Of a DNA stretch of 64,000 nt, positions 49,599 through 59,445 are shown piece after piece (position 1 is the stretch's first letter; the number at the start of each line of letters is the position of its first letter). Below the pieces are notes generated by a model that was not told where the DNA came from, searched no databases, and saw only the letters and a program-made list of their open reading frames with translations. The stretch covers positions 1 through 64,000 of the forward strand of contig CAMVLM010000002.1 in NCBI GenBank assembly GCA_947168335.1, written 5' to 3'. A program made the position numbers and the translations under genes. This DNA is from an uncultured Butyrivibrio sp. (GTDB taxonomy: Bacteria > Bacillota > Clostridia > Lachnospirales > Lachnospiraceae).

Positions 49599-50873
49599 TC
49601 AGGCCTCGTCTATAGCCTTGCCTATATCGTGACGCATGTATTTATTATCAAATGTAACCCACTCGGTGGCCTCATAAGCCTTGGCTCTGGCCTCAGAAAG
49701 AGTATCCCCCTTGGCGGTAATTCCAAGTACTCTTCCTCCGTTAGTTACTATTTTACCATTTTCATCAAATTTGGAACCGGCATGGAAGCAATAGTAACCA
49801 TCCTTGCCCTTGAAGTTCTCAAGGCCTTTGATCTCTTTGCCCTTCTCATAGCTTACGGGATATCCCTCTGATGCGAGTACCACGCAAACCGCTGCCTTAT
49901 CCTCAAACTTAAGATCAACCTTGTCGAGAGTTCCATCGATTACTGCTTCACAAACTTCAATCATGTCTGTTTCAAGTCTGGGAAGAACAACCTGAGCCTC
50001 GGGATCGCCGAATCTTGCATTATATTCGAGAACCTTGGGACCATCCTCTGTGAGCATAAGTCCGAAGAAAATTACTCCCTTGAACTCTCTGCCCTCTGCC
50101 CTCATGGCATCAACTGTCTTCTGATAAATATGTTCCTTACAGAACTCATCAACCTCTTTTGTATAGAAGGGGCTGGGTGAGAAATTACCCATACCTCCTG
50201 TATTAAGGCCTGTATCACCGTCTCCGGCACGCTTATGATCCTGCGCTGAACTCATAAGCTTAATTGTCTTACCATCAACAAAAGATAAAACAGAAACCTC
50301 ACGGCCTGTCATAAATTCCTCAATGACAAGTTTCTTACCTGCATCACCGAATTTACGATCCTCCATGATCTCACGGACGCCGTCCTCTGCCTGCTCCTTT
50401 GTCTCGCAGATAAGAACACCTTTACCAAGTGCAAGTCCGTCAGCCTTAAGTACGATAGGGAATTTTGCTGTCTCAAGATACTTAAGTGCATCCTCAGGAT
50501 TGTCAAAAGTCTCATAGGCTGCTGTAGGAATTCCGTACTTCTTCATCAGATCCTTGGAGAAAGCCTTACTTCCTTCAAGTATAGCTGCATTCTTCCTGGG
50601 TCCGAATACTCTGAGGCCCTCTGCCTCAAAAGCATCTACAATACCGCCCACAAGAGGATCATCCATTCCTACAATTGTCAGGTCGATTTTCATATTCTTT
50701 GCAAATCTGACCAGTTTATCAAACTCCATGGGTGTGATGGAAACACACTCACAAAGCTCTGCAATACCCGCATTACCCGGTGCGCAGTAAAGCTTATCAA
50801 CATGCTTACTTCTGGAGACAGCCTCTGCGATTGCGTGCTCTCTGCCACCTCCACCGACGATCAAAACATTCAT
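49599..50873 (-). CDS. purD: Phosphoribosylamine-glycine ligase
   Basis: MNVLIVGGGGREHAIAEAVSRS, TGGMGNFSPSPFYT, EYNARFGDPEAQVVLPRL. Confidence 0.97.
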   Translation of the reverse strand: MNVLIVGGGGREHAIAEAVSRSKHVDKLYCAPGNAGIAELCECVSITPMEFDKLVRFAKNMKIDLTIVGMDDPLVGGIVDAFEAEGLRVFGPRKNAAILEGSKAFSKDLMKKYGIPTAAYETFDNPEDALKYLETAKFPIVLKADGLALGKGVLICETKEQAEDGVREIMEDRKFGDAGKKLVIEEFMTGREVSVLSFVDGKTIKLMSSAQDHKRAGDGDTGLNTGGMGNFSPSPFYTKEVDEFCKEHIYQKTVDAMRAEGREFKGVIFFGLMLTEDGPKVLEYNARFGDPEAQVVLPRLETDMIEVCEAVIDGTLDKVDLKFEDKAAVCVVLASEGYPVSYEKGKEIKGLENFKGKDGYYCFHAGSKFDENGKIVTNGGRVLGITAKGDTLSEARAKAYEATEWVTFDNKYMRHDIGKAIDEA

Positions 50874-50889
50874 ACCTTACTCCTAATAC

Positions 50890-51534
50890 TTATAAAAACT
50901 CCGGATCATAGTCCTCTATAAGAACCTTGCCATCCTCAATTTTCACTTTACCATTGGCAATAAGATCAATTGCCTTCGGAAGAATCTTCCATTCTGCCTG
51001 CTCCATAATACGCTGCTGGAGTACCTTGGCTGTATCATCCGGCAATATGTAAACTGCCTTCTGTAAAATAATCGGTCCTGTATCCGTGCCCTCATCAACG
51101 AAATGAACTGTGGCACCTGACACTCTGACGCCTCTCTTAAGGGCCTCTTCATGAACCTTGAGCCCGTAAAAACCCGTACCGCAAAATGACGGTATAAGTG
51201 AAGGATGAATGTTGATAATCCTTCCTGCAAAAGCCTTTACGATCTTCTCCGGAATAACCACAAGGCATCCGGCAAGTACGATAAGATCAGGGTTTTCTTT
51301 TATCAAAAGATCATAAAAAGCCTCATTAAAGGCTGCTCTGTTTTCAAATTCAGCAGGAACCAGAACTTTTGTATCAATGCCATGCTTTTTAGCTCTCTCC
51401 AATGCATAAGCATTCCTGTTGTTGCTAAAAACCATGCCGATCTTTGTATTGGTAATGGTTCCGTTATCTATGGCATCAATTATCGCCTGCAGATTAGTTC
51501 CTCCACCGGAAACCAGAACTGCTATATTCAGCAT
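50890..51534 (-). CDS. purN: Phosphoribosylglycinamide formyltransferase
   Basis: [51 protein letters not shown]. Confidence 0.96.
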   Translation of the reverse strand: MLNIAVLVSGGGTNLQAIIDAIDNGTITNTKIGMVFSNNRNAYALERAKKHGIDTKVLVPAEFENRAAFNEAFYDLLIKENPDLIVLAGCLVVIPEKIVKAFAGRIINIHPSLIPSFCGTGFYGLKVHEEALKRGVRVSGATVHFVDEGTDTGPIILQKAVYILPDDTAKVLQQRIMEQAEWKILPKAIDLIANGKVKIEDGKVLIEDYDPEFL

Positions 51535-52562
51535 AATGTAACTCCCTTTTCTCCGGCTTCTACGCTGCCGACAATGTAGCATTCCTCACCTGAAGCCTTG
51601 ATGGCATTCATGGTCTTTTCTGCATCTTCAGGAGCTACTGCGATAACCATACCAAGACCCATGTTATATGTATTATACATCATATCTTCGTCAAGGTTAC
51701 CTTTTTTCTGCATAAGCTTGAAAAGTGCAGGAAGCTCATAGCTGTCCTTTTTGATGACTGCTCTGGTACCATCGGGAAGCATTCTCGGAATATTCTCATA
51801 AAAACCACCGCCTGTGATGTGGCTGCAGCCCTTAAGAGTAACGCCTGCCTTTTTGATTTCCTTGAGCATCTTAACGTAAATTCTTGTAGGAGCAAGAAGC
51901 GCCTCGCCAAGAGTGCATCCAAGTTCATCATAATATGTCTCAAGGCTTTCTTTGGTCATCTCGAAAACCTTACGTACAAGTGAAAATCCATTGCTGTGAA
52001 CTCCGCTTGAAGCTACACCGATAAGAGTATCTCCGGGCTTTATTGTGCTGCCGTCGATCATATCCTCTTTGTCAACAACACCAACCGCAAAACCTGCAAG
52101 ATCATACTCATCCTCAGGCATAAGTCCGGGATGCTCTGCAGTCTCACCACCGATAAGCGCACATTCTGACTGCTTGCAGCCTTCTGCAACACCCTTAACG
52201 ATCTGAGCGATCTTCTCGGGATAATTCTTTCCACACGCAATATAATCCAGGAAGAACAAAGGCTCACCACCGGCGCATATTACATCATTTACACACATAG
52301 CTACACAATCAATACCGATGGTATCGTGCTTATCCAGCAAAAATGCCAGCTTGATCTTGGTTCCTACACCATCTGTACCTGACAGAAGCACAGGGTCCTT
52401 CATATTTTTAATGTTCGCAAGGGAAAATGCTCCGGAAAATCCTCCAAGACCACCGAGTACCTCCGGTCTCATTGTTTCCTTTACAAATCCTTTGATCATA
52501 TCCACTGACTTGTAACCAGCTTCAATATCAACACCTGCATTTTTGTAGTTAAGTTCTGACAT
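51528..52562 (-). CDS. purM: Phosphoribosylformylglycinamidine cyclo-ligase
   Basis: [75 protein letters not shown]. Confidence 0.97.
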   Translation of the reverse strand: MSELNYKNAGVDIEAGYKSVDMIKGFVKETMRPEVLGGLGGFSGAFSLANIKNMKDPVLLSGTDGVGTKIKLAFLLDKHDTIGIDCVAMCVNDVICAGGEPLFFLDYIACGKNYPEKIAQIVKGVAEGCKQSECALIGGETAEHPGLMPEDEYDLAGFAVGVVDKEDMIDGSTIKPGDTLIGVASSGVHSNGFSLVRKVFEMTKESLETYYDELGCTLGEALLAPTRIYVKMLKEIKKAGVTLKGCSHITGGGFYENIPRMLPDGTRAVIKKDSYELPALFKLMQKKGNLDEDMMYNTYNMGLGMVIAVAPEDAEKTMNAIKASGEECYIVGSVEAGEKGVTLC

Positions 52563-52588
52563 GTTCTCCTCCAAAAATAATATAAAGC

Positions 52589-53089
52589 TTAATAGTTCTT
52601 GTATCCAACTTCCTGAAGATGGGCATCTTTTTTAATAACGGCTTCCTTCAGTCCGTTTGAATAATCCTTGAGTTTTTTAAGGAGCTCGCTATCAGATGTA
52701 GCAAGAATCTTTGCAGCAAGAAGTCCTGCATTCGCTCCTCCGCCGATGGCAACTGTTGCTACCGGTATTCCGGTAGGCATCTGTACTATACTATATAATG
52801 AATCCCTGCCTCCAAGTGATGTGGTATGCATAGGGATTCCAATGACAGGCATAGGGAAGATAGCCGCACACATTCCCGGAAGATGAGCAGCCATGCCCGC
52901 TCCGGCAATAATTACCTTAAAGCCCTTCTCCTCTGCACTCTTTGCATAATTAAAAAATTCATCCGGCTCACGATGTGCCGAAATGATGTTCATTTCATAG
53001 GAAATACCGAGCTCATCCAGAATCTCAGCTGCCTTTGACATAACAGACATATCTGAATCAGATCCCATTACTATCCCAACCTGTGCCAT
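52589..53089 (-). CDS. purE: 5-(carboxyamino)imidazole ribonucleotide mutase
   Basis: [66 protein letters not shown]. Confidence 0.97.
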   Translation of the reverse strand: MAQVGIVMGSDSDMSVMSKAAEILDELGISYEMNIISAHREPDEFFNYAKSAEEKGFKVIIAGAGMAAHLPGMCAAIFPMPVIGIPMHTTSLGGRDSLYSIVQMPTGIPVATVAIGGGANAGLLAAKILATSDSELLKKLKDYSNGLKEAVIKKDAHLQEVGYKNY

Positions 53090-53185
53090 TTTCTCCTCCG
53101 ATCACGCAATGAAAAATCACTGCAAATTCAATTTCACGTCTTTACGTTACCCTTTATACCACAATATTTGGTAGTATTTCAACCT

Positions 53186-53923
53186 CTATAACAACACCTT
53201 TGACAGCTTTGTGAATATTTTTTTCTGAGTCTTCAAAACTGCCTGCAGTTCTCTGTCAAAATCATCATCAGAATAGTTTTCGGAATTTTTTTCAACGTCC
53301 AGAGCCATAATTGCAAGATCCGTTGCCCCCACCAGTCTCGCATTGTTTTTAAGGTCCCGTAAAACATTGATCTTTTCACCGATATTCTCATTTTTAATCG
53401 CTTTTTCCAACCTCAAAAGAATATCGCTTTTTACATACTCACGCAATAGCTGAATATAAAGGGAAGAATCTGACAGACAGTAATACTTTGACTTTTCAGG
53501 TTTAAGAAATGAAAACCGGGAGTATAGCTCTTCCCATTCATCCTCCGGTCTGCAGCAGACAGAAAACCGCTTCAGGATCCCACATATTTTTTCTGCCGAA
53601 AAAGGCTTGCTCATATATCCCGAAAAACCCACGTCAAGATAGAAATCCCTGTCTCCGTTTTCATCATCGGCAGTGATCATGATGACCGGTGTATTCTCAT
53701 TGATTCTTTCTTTTTTTATTATCTTCATAGTCTCAACGCCGTCCATTACCGGCATAAGATGGTCCATGAAAACTATGCTGTAGGTATTTTGGCGCATAAG
53801 TTCCAGAGCTTCCTCACCGTTTGAAGCAATATCGCTGGGTAAACCAAAATCCGATACCATTTCAGAAAGAAGCTCCGCGTTCATTTCCGCATCATCTACA
53901 ATTAGTGCTTTACCTACACCCAT
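53186..53923 (-). CDS. Response regulator (REC) with HPt-like C-terminal domain lacking the phospho-His
   Basis: KALIVDDAEMNAELL, VFMDHLMPVMDG, MITADD, GYMSKPFS; tail INVLRDLKNNARLVGATDL aligns with HPt VHALKSSARIIGAGEL. Confidence 0.88.
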   Translation of the reverse strand: MGVGKALIVDDAEMNAELLSEMVSDFGLPSDIASNGEEALELMRQNTYSIVFMDHLMPVMDGVETMKIIKKERINENTPVIMITADDENGDRDFYLDVGFSGYMSKPFSAEKICGILKRFSVCCRPEDEWEELYSRFSFLKPEKSKYYCLSDSSLYIQLLREYVKSDILLRLEKAIKNENIGEKINVLRDLKNNARLVGATDLAIMALDVEKNSENYSDDDFDRELQAVLKTQKKIFTKLSKVLL

Positions 53924-53926
53924 GCG

Positions 53927-56596
53927 TCATTCCTCATGATACATAAATGCCATTCCGAAAGCTCCGGGCCCATGGATTGCTGCCATGGCAGCCGACTCCT
54001 TGTTCACAGTCACTTCCTTAAACATAACCTCATTCTCGATCCATCTGAGTATATCGTCAATATCATCAGAAGGGAAACCTGTATGTACCATCATAACCTT
54101 CCGCTGATCAATGCTCTTTACATTGGCCAGGGCCGTCTTGATATAATTTCGTTTCGCACGTTCGTTATAACCGATCAGAATCTTAAAGAGCATTCCCCTT
54201 CCTTCTCTGAAAATAATCGCAGGTCGCATCATGAATATCCTGTTCATGCTCTGAAGACGTCTGCTTGCTCTTCCCTTCCTTATCAGATACTCAATGTCAT
54301 TAACAAAGAAACTGGTATGAATATTCTTCTTTATTCTATTTAAGCTGTCTATGCACTCGTTTACATCTGCTCCTGATTCAAGCAGACTGTACGCCTCCAT
54401 AACAAGCAGTCCCATTCCGCAGGACAGACTCTCGGAATCAACAATGCGTACATTATCAAATGCCTTGGCTGCCTCCATGGCCGCTTCATAACTTCCCGAC
54501 GCTTTTGATGACATGGTAATGTGGATAATATTGTCGGCCTCTTCAAGGTGATCAGCGAAAAATGCCTCATAATCATCAATCGTGGGAATTACAGGCTCTA
54601 AATCATATCCTCCGTCAACAGCCATATATTTAAGCACTCCTTCAGTATCTACTTCTACATCATCCACAAAAGATCCATTCCTGTTTTTAATATAGAAGTG
54701 AATGATCGGAATTCTCATTTTTTCAAGCACTTCTTTGGGAAGGTCACAGGCACTTTCAGAAGTGATAAGTATAGGAAGCTTATCTCTTTTTCTGAAGCTC
54801 TCCTGTGCAAACTTATTATTTGCACCAATAGTCTTATAGATAAGTTCAGATGGCAGAAGTCTTAAAAGTGTGTTCTCAAGAACTTCTCCGCTCACAGGTT
54901 TCTGGATATATCCGTCAAAACCTGCCATACGATATCTGGTTCTTTCATCTGCAGAGGAATTGGCGGTTACTATAACAATTGGAGTTTCTCTGCAAAGTCC
55001 GCCGATCTGGCTTCTTATCTGTCTTATGCACTCAATACCATCCATATCTTCCATTTCCTGATCCAGGAAAATACAGTCATAGTGAGTATTTGCACATCTC
55101 TCCAGGCACTGCCTCGGTCCGGATTCCTCATCAATTATCATCTTGGTCTGACGCAACAGTCTGGCGGTTGCTTTTCTGTTCATGGGATTATCGTCAACAA
55201 TAAGCACACGCGCTCCCGGCGCTTCAAAACTCTGCTGATAAACATCACCCGCACCGGCGCTTCTCAGTTTATTTACATCAACTATACCGATGGAATCTTC
55301 TTTTCTTATTCCCTGAGGAATGGTAACGCTGAAGGTTGAGCCCTTGGTATAAATACTGTTGACTCTTATCTCTCCATTCATCTGCTCAGTCAGCTGTTTT
55401 GCGATGGGAAGTCCAAGACCTGTTCCGATCTCATTCTTAACTTCCGCGCCACTGACTCTTGCGAATTCATCAAAAATATGCGGAAGCATCTCTCTCTTGA
55501 TACCGATACCCGTGTCTTTTACTGAGAAGATAAGATCAACGTTCTTCTCATCATGTCTCTTGCACTGGGCGGTAAAAGTAATACTACCCTCTTCCGTATA
55601 TTTGACCGCATTACCCAGAATATTTATAAGGATCTGTTCTATTCTTATATCATCGCCCCAAAGCTTTGAAGGAATATCAGGAGCAATGTTTACCACCAGC
55701 TTAAGTCCCTTTTCATAGGCAAGCTCCCAGATAAGATTGAGAGTATCCGCCATAAGTGTCACTGTACTGTATTCAACAGGCTGAATTTCCATTCTGCCTG
55801 ACTCAATTTTTGACAGATCCAGAAGGTCATTGATAAGAGTGAGCAGAATTCTGCTTGCACCTCTTATATTTCTGGAACATTCAAGAGTTTCCTCCTCTTT
55901 GGAAGCTCTTAATATAAGTTCATTAAAGCCTACGATTGAATCAAGCGGAGTTCTTATCTCGTGACTGACATTGGAAAAGAAATCGTTCTTCGTATTACTG
56001 AGTTCCTCGATTTCCATCTTCTGCTTTTCAATAAGTCTGTTCTCCGAGGAATAGATTCTGTTCTCCAAAAGTATCATTGCGGTTATAAGAAGGCTCACAA
56101 GAATCACGCTGGTATAAGAATCGAAATAAGCAGCTGCGTTGGTATGAACAGCGACAAGTTCAGGCCGCTGGTACGCAATGTAATATGCTATTGCAGAAGT
56201 AATGGTACCCATGACAAGAAGTACATATTTTCTTCTTCCTTCCACAGTAAGACCAATATAAGCAAAACCAAAAACAAACCATACAGGCGATCCGCCAAAT
56301 ATACTGCCTCCGAATATGAACGTAAAGGGAAGAAGAATTATTACCATAACTGCAGCAATAAGCGTAGCACCCATCTGCACCTTACGGTTCTTTTTGGTCA
56401 TCATTACAATGATAAGAAAGATGATAAAACAGGCTGCTATTATAATGGTATTTCTTATGTCATCCTGAACGACTATACCGATAAAAATAAGCAGGAACAG
56501 TGCCGTAAGACCAACTATGGGAATTACTGTGAAAGCTCTCTCCTGAAGTGTTTTATTGTGGTCATCCGCTCCTTTGAAAAATTTTTCAAGATTCAT
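53927..56596 (-). CDS. Hybrid sensor histidine kinase (multi-TM, HisKA, HATPase, REC) fused to C-terminal DegV domain
   Basis: FFSNVSHEIRTPLDSIVGF, GTGLGLPIAKQL, RVLIVDDNPMNRKAT...FLDQEMEDMDG...IQKPVS; then DegV motifs LPILITSESACDLPKEVLEK, ITMSSKASGSYEAA, VRIVDSESLSCGMGLLVMEA, FFVNDIEYLIRKGRASR, IHGPGAFGMAF. Confidence 0.92.
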   Translation of the reverse strand: MNLEKFFKGADDHNKTLQERAFTVIPIVGLTALFLLIFIGIVVQDDIRNTIIIAACFIIFLIIVMMTKKNRKVQMGATLIAAVMVIILLPFTFIFGGSIFGGSPVWFVFGFAYIGLTVEGRRKYVLLVMGTITSAIAYYIAYQRPELVAVHTNAAAYFDSYTSVILVSLLITAMILLENRIYSSENRLIEKQKMEIEELSNTKNDFFSNVSHEIRTPLDSIVGFNELILRASKEEETLECSRNIRGASRILLTLINDLLDLSKIESGRMEIQPVEYSTVTLMADTLNLIWELAYEKGLKLVVNIAPDIPSKLWGDDIRIEQILINILGNAVKYTEEGSITFTAQCKRHDEKNVDLIFSVKDTGIGIKREMLPHIFDEFARVSGAEVKNEIGTGLGLPIAKQLTEQMNGEIRVNSIYTKGSTFSVTIPQGIRKEDSIGIVDVNKLRSAGAGDVYQQSFEAPGARVLIVDDNPMNRKATARLLRQTKMIIDEESGPRQCLERCANTHYDCIFLDQEMEDMDGIECIRQIRSQIGGLCRETPIVIVTANSSADERTRYRMAGFDGYIQKPVSGEVLENTLLRLLPSELIYKTIGANNKFAQESFRKRDKLPILITSESACDLPKEVLEKMRIPIIHFYIKNRNGSFVDDVEVDTEGVLKYMAVDGGYDLEPVIPTIDDYEAFFADHLEEADNIIHITMSSKASGSYEAAMEAAKAFDNVRIVDSESLSCGMGLLVMEAYSLLESGADVNECIDSLNRIKKNIHTSFFVNDIEYLIRKGRASRRLQSMNRIFMMRPAIIFREGRGMLFKILIGYNERAKRNYIKTALANVKSIDQRKVMMVHTGFPSDDIDDILRWIENEVMFKEVTVNKESAAMAAIHGPGAFGMAFMYHEE

Positions 56597-59064
56597 GAAA
56601 CATTCCCTCCATAAGCCCTTGTTATATCAGTAGCAAGGGTTTCAAGTTCGTTTTTGAGAGAATCGTGATTTGCGACTATGTAAGCCTCCCAGTTTTCGCG
56701 GGCTGCTTTCTCTATTTCTTTTGCATCATTTGAAAGCCCCTCCGCACCGATAAGTCTTGCGGCGAGCTTTAATCCATTGATCTTTACGCTGTAATTCTTC
56801 CAGTCCTTGTTATCGTAGTATTCCTGAAGCTCATCGAATATTTCATCCGTTTCAGTTGCAAACTCAAGAAGTACTTCTCTGTAAAATGCCTCATTATTTC
56901 TGCAGACCTTCATGCCCTTTTCAACATTGATAGAGGAAATAGAAGGCACGCTTCCGTTAAATTCAGTCTCCTCAACTTCTTCTTCATCTTCAATTTCCAC
57001 ATACTGCCACATGGTAGACGGCAGAAGTTTTTTAAGAACCCTCTCAAGTTCAGAAGTCTCAATGGGCTTGGGAATAAACTCATCAAATCCTTCTTCCATA
57101 AACATCTCTCTCACACCACTGACCGCATTGGCTGAGAAGGCGATAATACTGCTGTTGTCATTTGCTCCCTGATTTTTCCTGATAAGTTTCATGGCCTCAA
57201 CGCCATCCATTCCGGGCATCATATGGTCCATAAATACAACGTCATATTTCTTGGATTCACACTCATGAACGGCTTCCATACCGCTTCTTACAAGAGTAAC
57301 CTCTATGTCATAGCCTGACAGTATGCCCTTGGCCACCATCAGATTCATATCTTCATCATCTACAACAAGAGCCTTGACTCCGCTAAATGACAGTTTTTTG
57401 CTGCTGCCTGAAGGATCAAACTCCCAGAGAGTCATCTTTCTGCTGATTGCGCTTGCCATTGAATGACTGTAGACAGGTTTTCTGACGAACAGAAGATTAC
57501 TGTTCCTCGGAGCTTTGAATTCCGGTGACACAGCAACTACTATATACATATCCTGCTTCAGACTTTCAAAATACTGCCTGTCCTCGTTATATTCCTCTTC
57601 TGCTATGAACAGATGAGTGACATTCACCTGCGCGAGCAGTTTTTTCAGTCCTTCAATGTCAGAAACCCTCTGCATGGTCATTCCAAGCCCCTTAAGCAGA
57701 TTGGCAAACATTGTATTGTAATATTCTCTGACAGCAAGGGAAGCGAACTTATTATTCTTGATGTATATAACACCGGTGATAGCCTCTTTATTCGGAACAT
57801 CCACGCTGGGCTTGGGATCTGAAACCTTCTGTGGAATACTTACAACCACCTTGGTTCCCTTTTTCTTTTCACTCTCAATCCTGACAAAGCCGCCCATTTT
57901 GCTTACAAAGCCGTAAACTATGGAAAGACCAAGTCCTATACCTTCTGCTCTTCTGTTTCTTCCGGAATCAAGCTGATACGCAGCGTTTGAAACCTTTACA
58001 AGCTCCGACTGCGTCATTCCTATTCCGGTGTCAGTAACTTCTATGCAAAGGTTAACCCCGTACTCCTTGGGTCTTGTGAAAACCTTGAGATTCACACAAC
58101 CGTTTTCATCCGTGAATTTAACTGCATTTACAAGAACGTGTTTTATGATTCTCTTTATTCTTGCAGCATCACCGATCATTCTTGATGGGATATTGACATC
58201 CATATCCACAATGATCTCTGGCTGCTTGGTTTTTCCGTATCCGCGCTGGTCGGTAACAATATCATTTATGATAGAAGAAATATGATAATCATCTTCAGAA
58301 AGAATAAGACTGTCGGTATCAATCTCCGTGAAATCAAGAATATCCTCAATTCTTCCAAAAAGTCTTCGGCCTGCATTCTGAATTGAATTGATGTCAGCTA
58401 TCTTCTTTTCACTTTTCTCATCCTTAAGAAGGATTTCGGAAAGACCAATAACAACATTGATGGGAGTTCTTAATTCATGTGATACATTAGCCATGAAGTC
58501 TTCAGATTTTTCCTTCATGGAATTGAGTTCTTCCTCCAGATAATCGGATGTGCCTCTGGATACCTTAAGCAGTTCACAGACATATCCGGCCATCTGGGAA
58601 GCCAGAAGTACAGATACCACACTCAGGAGTACCTCCTGAATTCTGATGTTCCCAAGATCCTCTAATTTAAACACTATGAGTATGGAATGATAAAGAATGA
58701 TCATACAATAAGCGCCAAGAAATATCCTTAAGGCCTCCTTTTCCTCAGTAAGTGAAAAAAGGAGCATAGCAAGAACTATGATCAGCGCCACATTGCTTAT
58801 TGTTGAAAAATGAATACCATAATAGAACGTTGCCAGAGAAATAAAACCGGCATAGATATAAATCCTGAATTTATAGACAAACTGTTGGGATGCATAAAGA
58901 TTAAAAGAAATGATTGCACCAAGAAACAGCACGGGAATAACCCACAGCTCCCATTCCAATGTAATGGAAGCCAGTGCGATCCCTATTGAATACAACGAAT
59001 AACAGATCAGAATGACTATCTGTACACTTCTACGGGTTTCCTCATCCTTCTGTTTCCTGTTCAT
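56593..59064 (-). CDS. Hybrid sensor histidine kinase (multi-TM, HisKA, HATPase, pseudo-REC, REC, HPt-like)
   Basis: FMANVSHELRTPINVVIGLSEIL, VLVNAVKFTDENG, GIGLGLSIVYGFVSKMGG, VKALVVDDEDMNL...FMDHMMPGMDG...PKPIE; C-terminal VKINGLKLAARLIGA. Confidence 0.92.
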   Translation of the reverse strand: MNRKQKDEETRRSVQIVILICYSLYSIGIALASITLEWELWVIPVLFLGAIISFNLYASQQFVYKFRIYIYAGFISLATFYYGIHFSTISNVALIIVLAMLLFSLTEEKEALRIFLGAYCMIILYHSILIVFKLEDLGNIRIQEVLLSVVSVLLASQMAGYVCELLKVSRGTSDYLEEELNSMKEKSEDFMANVSHELRTPINVVIGLSEILLKDEKSEKKIADINSIQNAGRRLFGRIEDILDFTEIDTDSLILSEDDYHISSIINDIVTDQRGYGKTKQPEIIVDMDVNIPSRMIGDAARIKRIIKHVLVNAVKFTDENGCVNLKVFTRPKEYGVNLCIEVTDTGIGMTQSELVKVSNAAYQLDSGRNRRAEGIGLGLSIVYGFVSKMGGFVRIESEKKKGTKVVVSIPQKVSDPKPSVDVPNKEAITGVIYIKNNKFASLAVREYYNTMFANLLKGLGMTMQRVSDIEGLKKLLAQVNVTHLFIAEEEYNEDRQYFESLKQDMYIVVAVSPEFKAPRNSNLLFVRKPVYSHSMASAISRKMTLWEFDPSGSSKKLSFSGVKALVVDDEDMNLMVAKGILSGYDIEVTLVRSGMEAVHECESKKYDVVFMDHMMPGMDGVEAMKLIRKNQGANDNSSIIAFSANAVSGVREMFMEEGFDEFIPKPIETSELERVLKKLLPSTMWQYVEIEDEEEVEETEFNGSVPSISSINVEKGMKVCRNNEAFYREVLLEFATETDEIFDELQEYYDNKDWKNYSVKINGLKLAARLIGAEGLSNDAKEIEKAARENWEAYIVANHDSLKNELETLATDITRAYGGNVS

Positions 59065-59073
59065 ATCTGCACC

Positions 59074-59436
59074 TCACATAAATGCAAGAAATATTAATAC
59101 TCCCATGCATATCAGTGACAGAACATTGAGAACTATTCCCACATTTGGGAAGAAAGTAAATATATCCCTCTCTGTTCTGGATATAATTCCAAGAATAAGC
59201 CCTGCTACTGAATACACAATACAGAACAGAACTGCCGCAGCATATTTAACCTCGGCCTGACCCCCGTTTTCAAATGAAAGATAAATGGAATAGGCTATCG
59301 TACATACCGACAACAACCCCAGTGCAGCTGAAAGTACCCCCTTTTCCGGATGCTTCTTATCCGTAAAAACATATCTCTCTCTTCTGCGCCTGGGTAGCCT
59401 GATCCTGAACTTTTTTTCTTTTCTCTGCTCCTCCAT
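59074..59436 (-). CDS. Small membrane protein, DUF6142-like
   Basis: FTDKKHPEKGVLSAALGLLSVCTIAYSIYLSF, three predicted TM helices. Confidence 0.65.
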   Translation of the reverse strand: MEEQRKEKKFRIRLPRRRRERYVFTDKKHPEKGVLSAALGLLSVCTIAYSIYLSFENGGQAEVKYAAAVLFCIVYSVAGLILGIISRTERDIFTFFPNVGIVLNVLSLICMGVLIFLAFM

Positions 59437-59445
59437 AAATACTTA

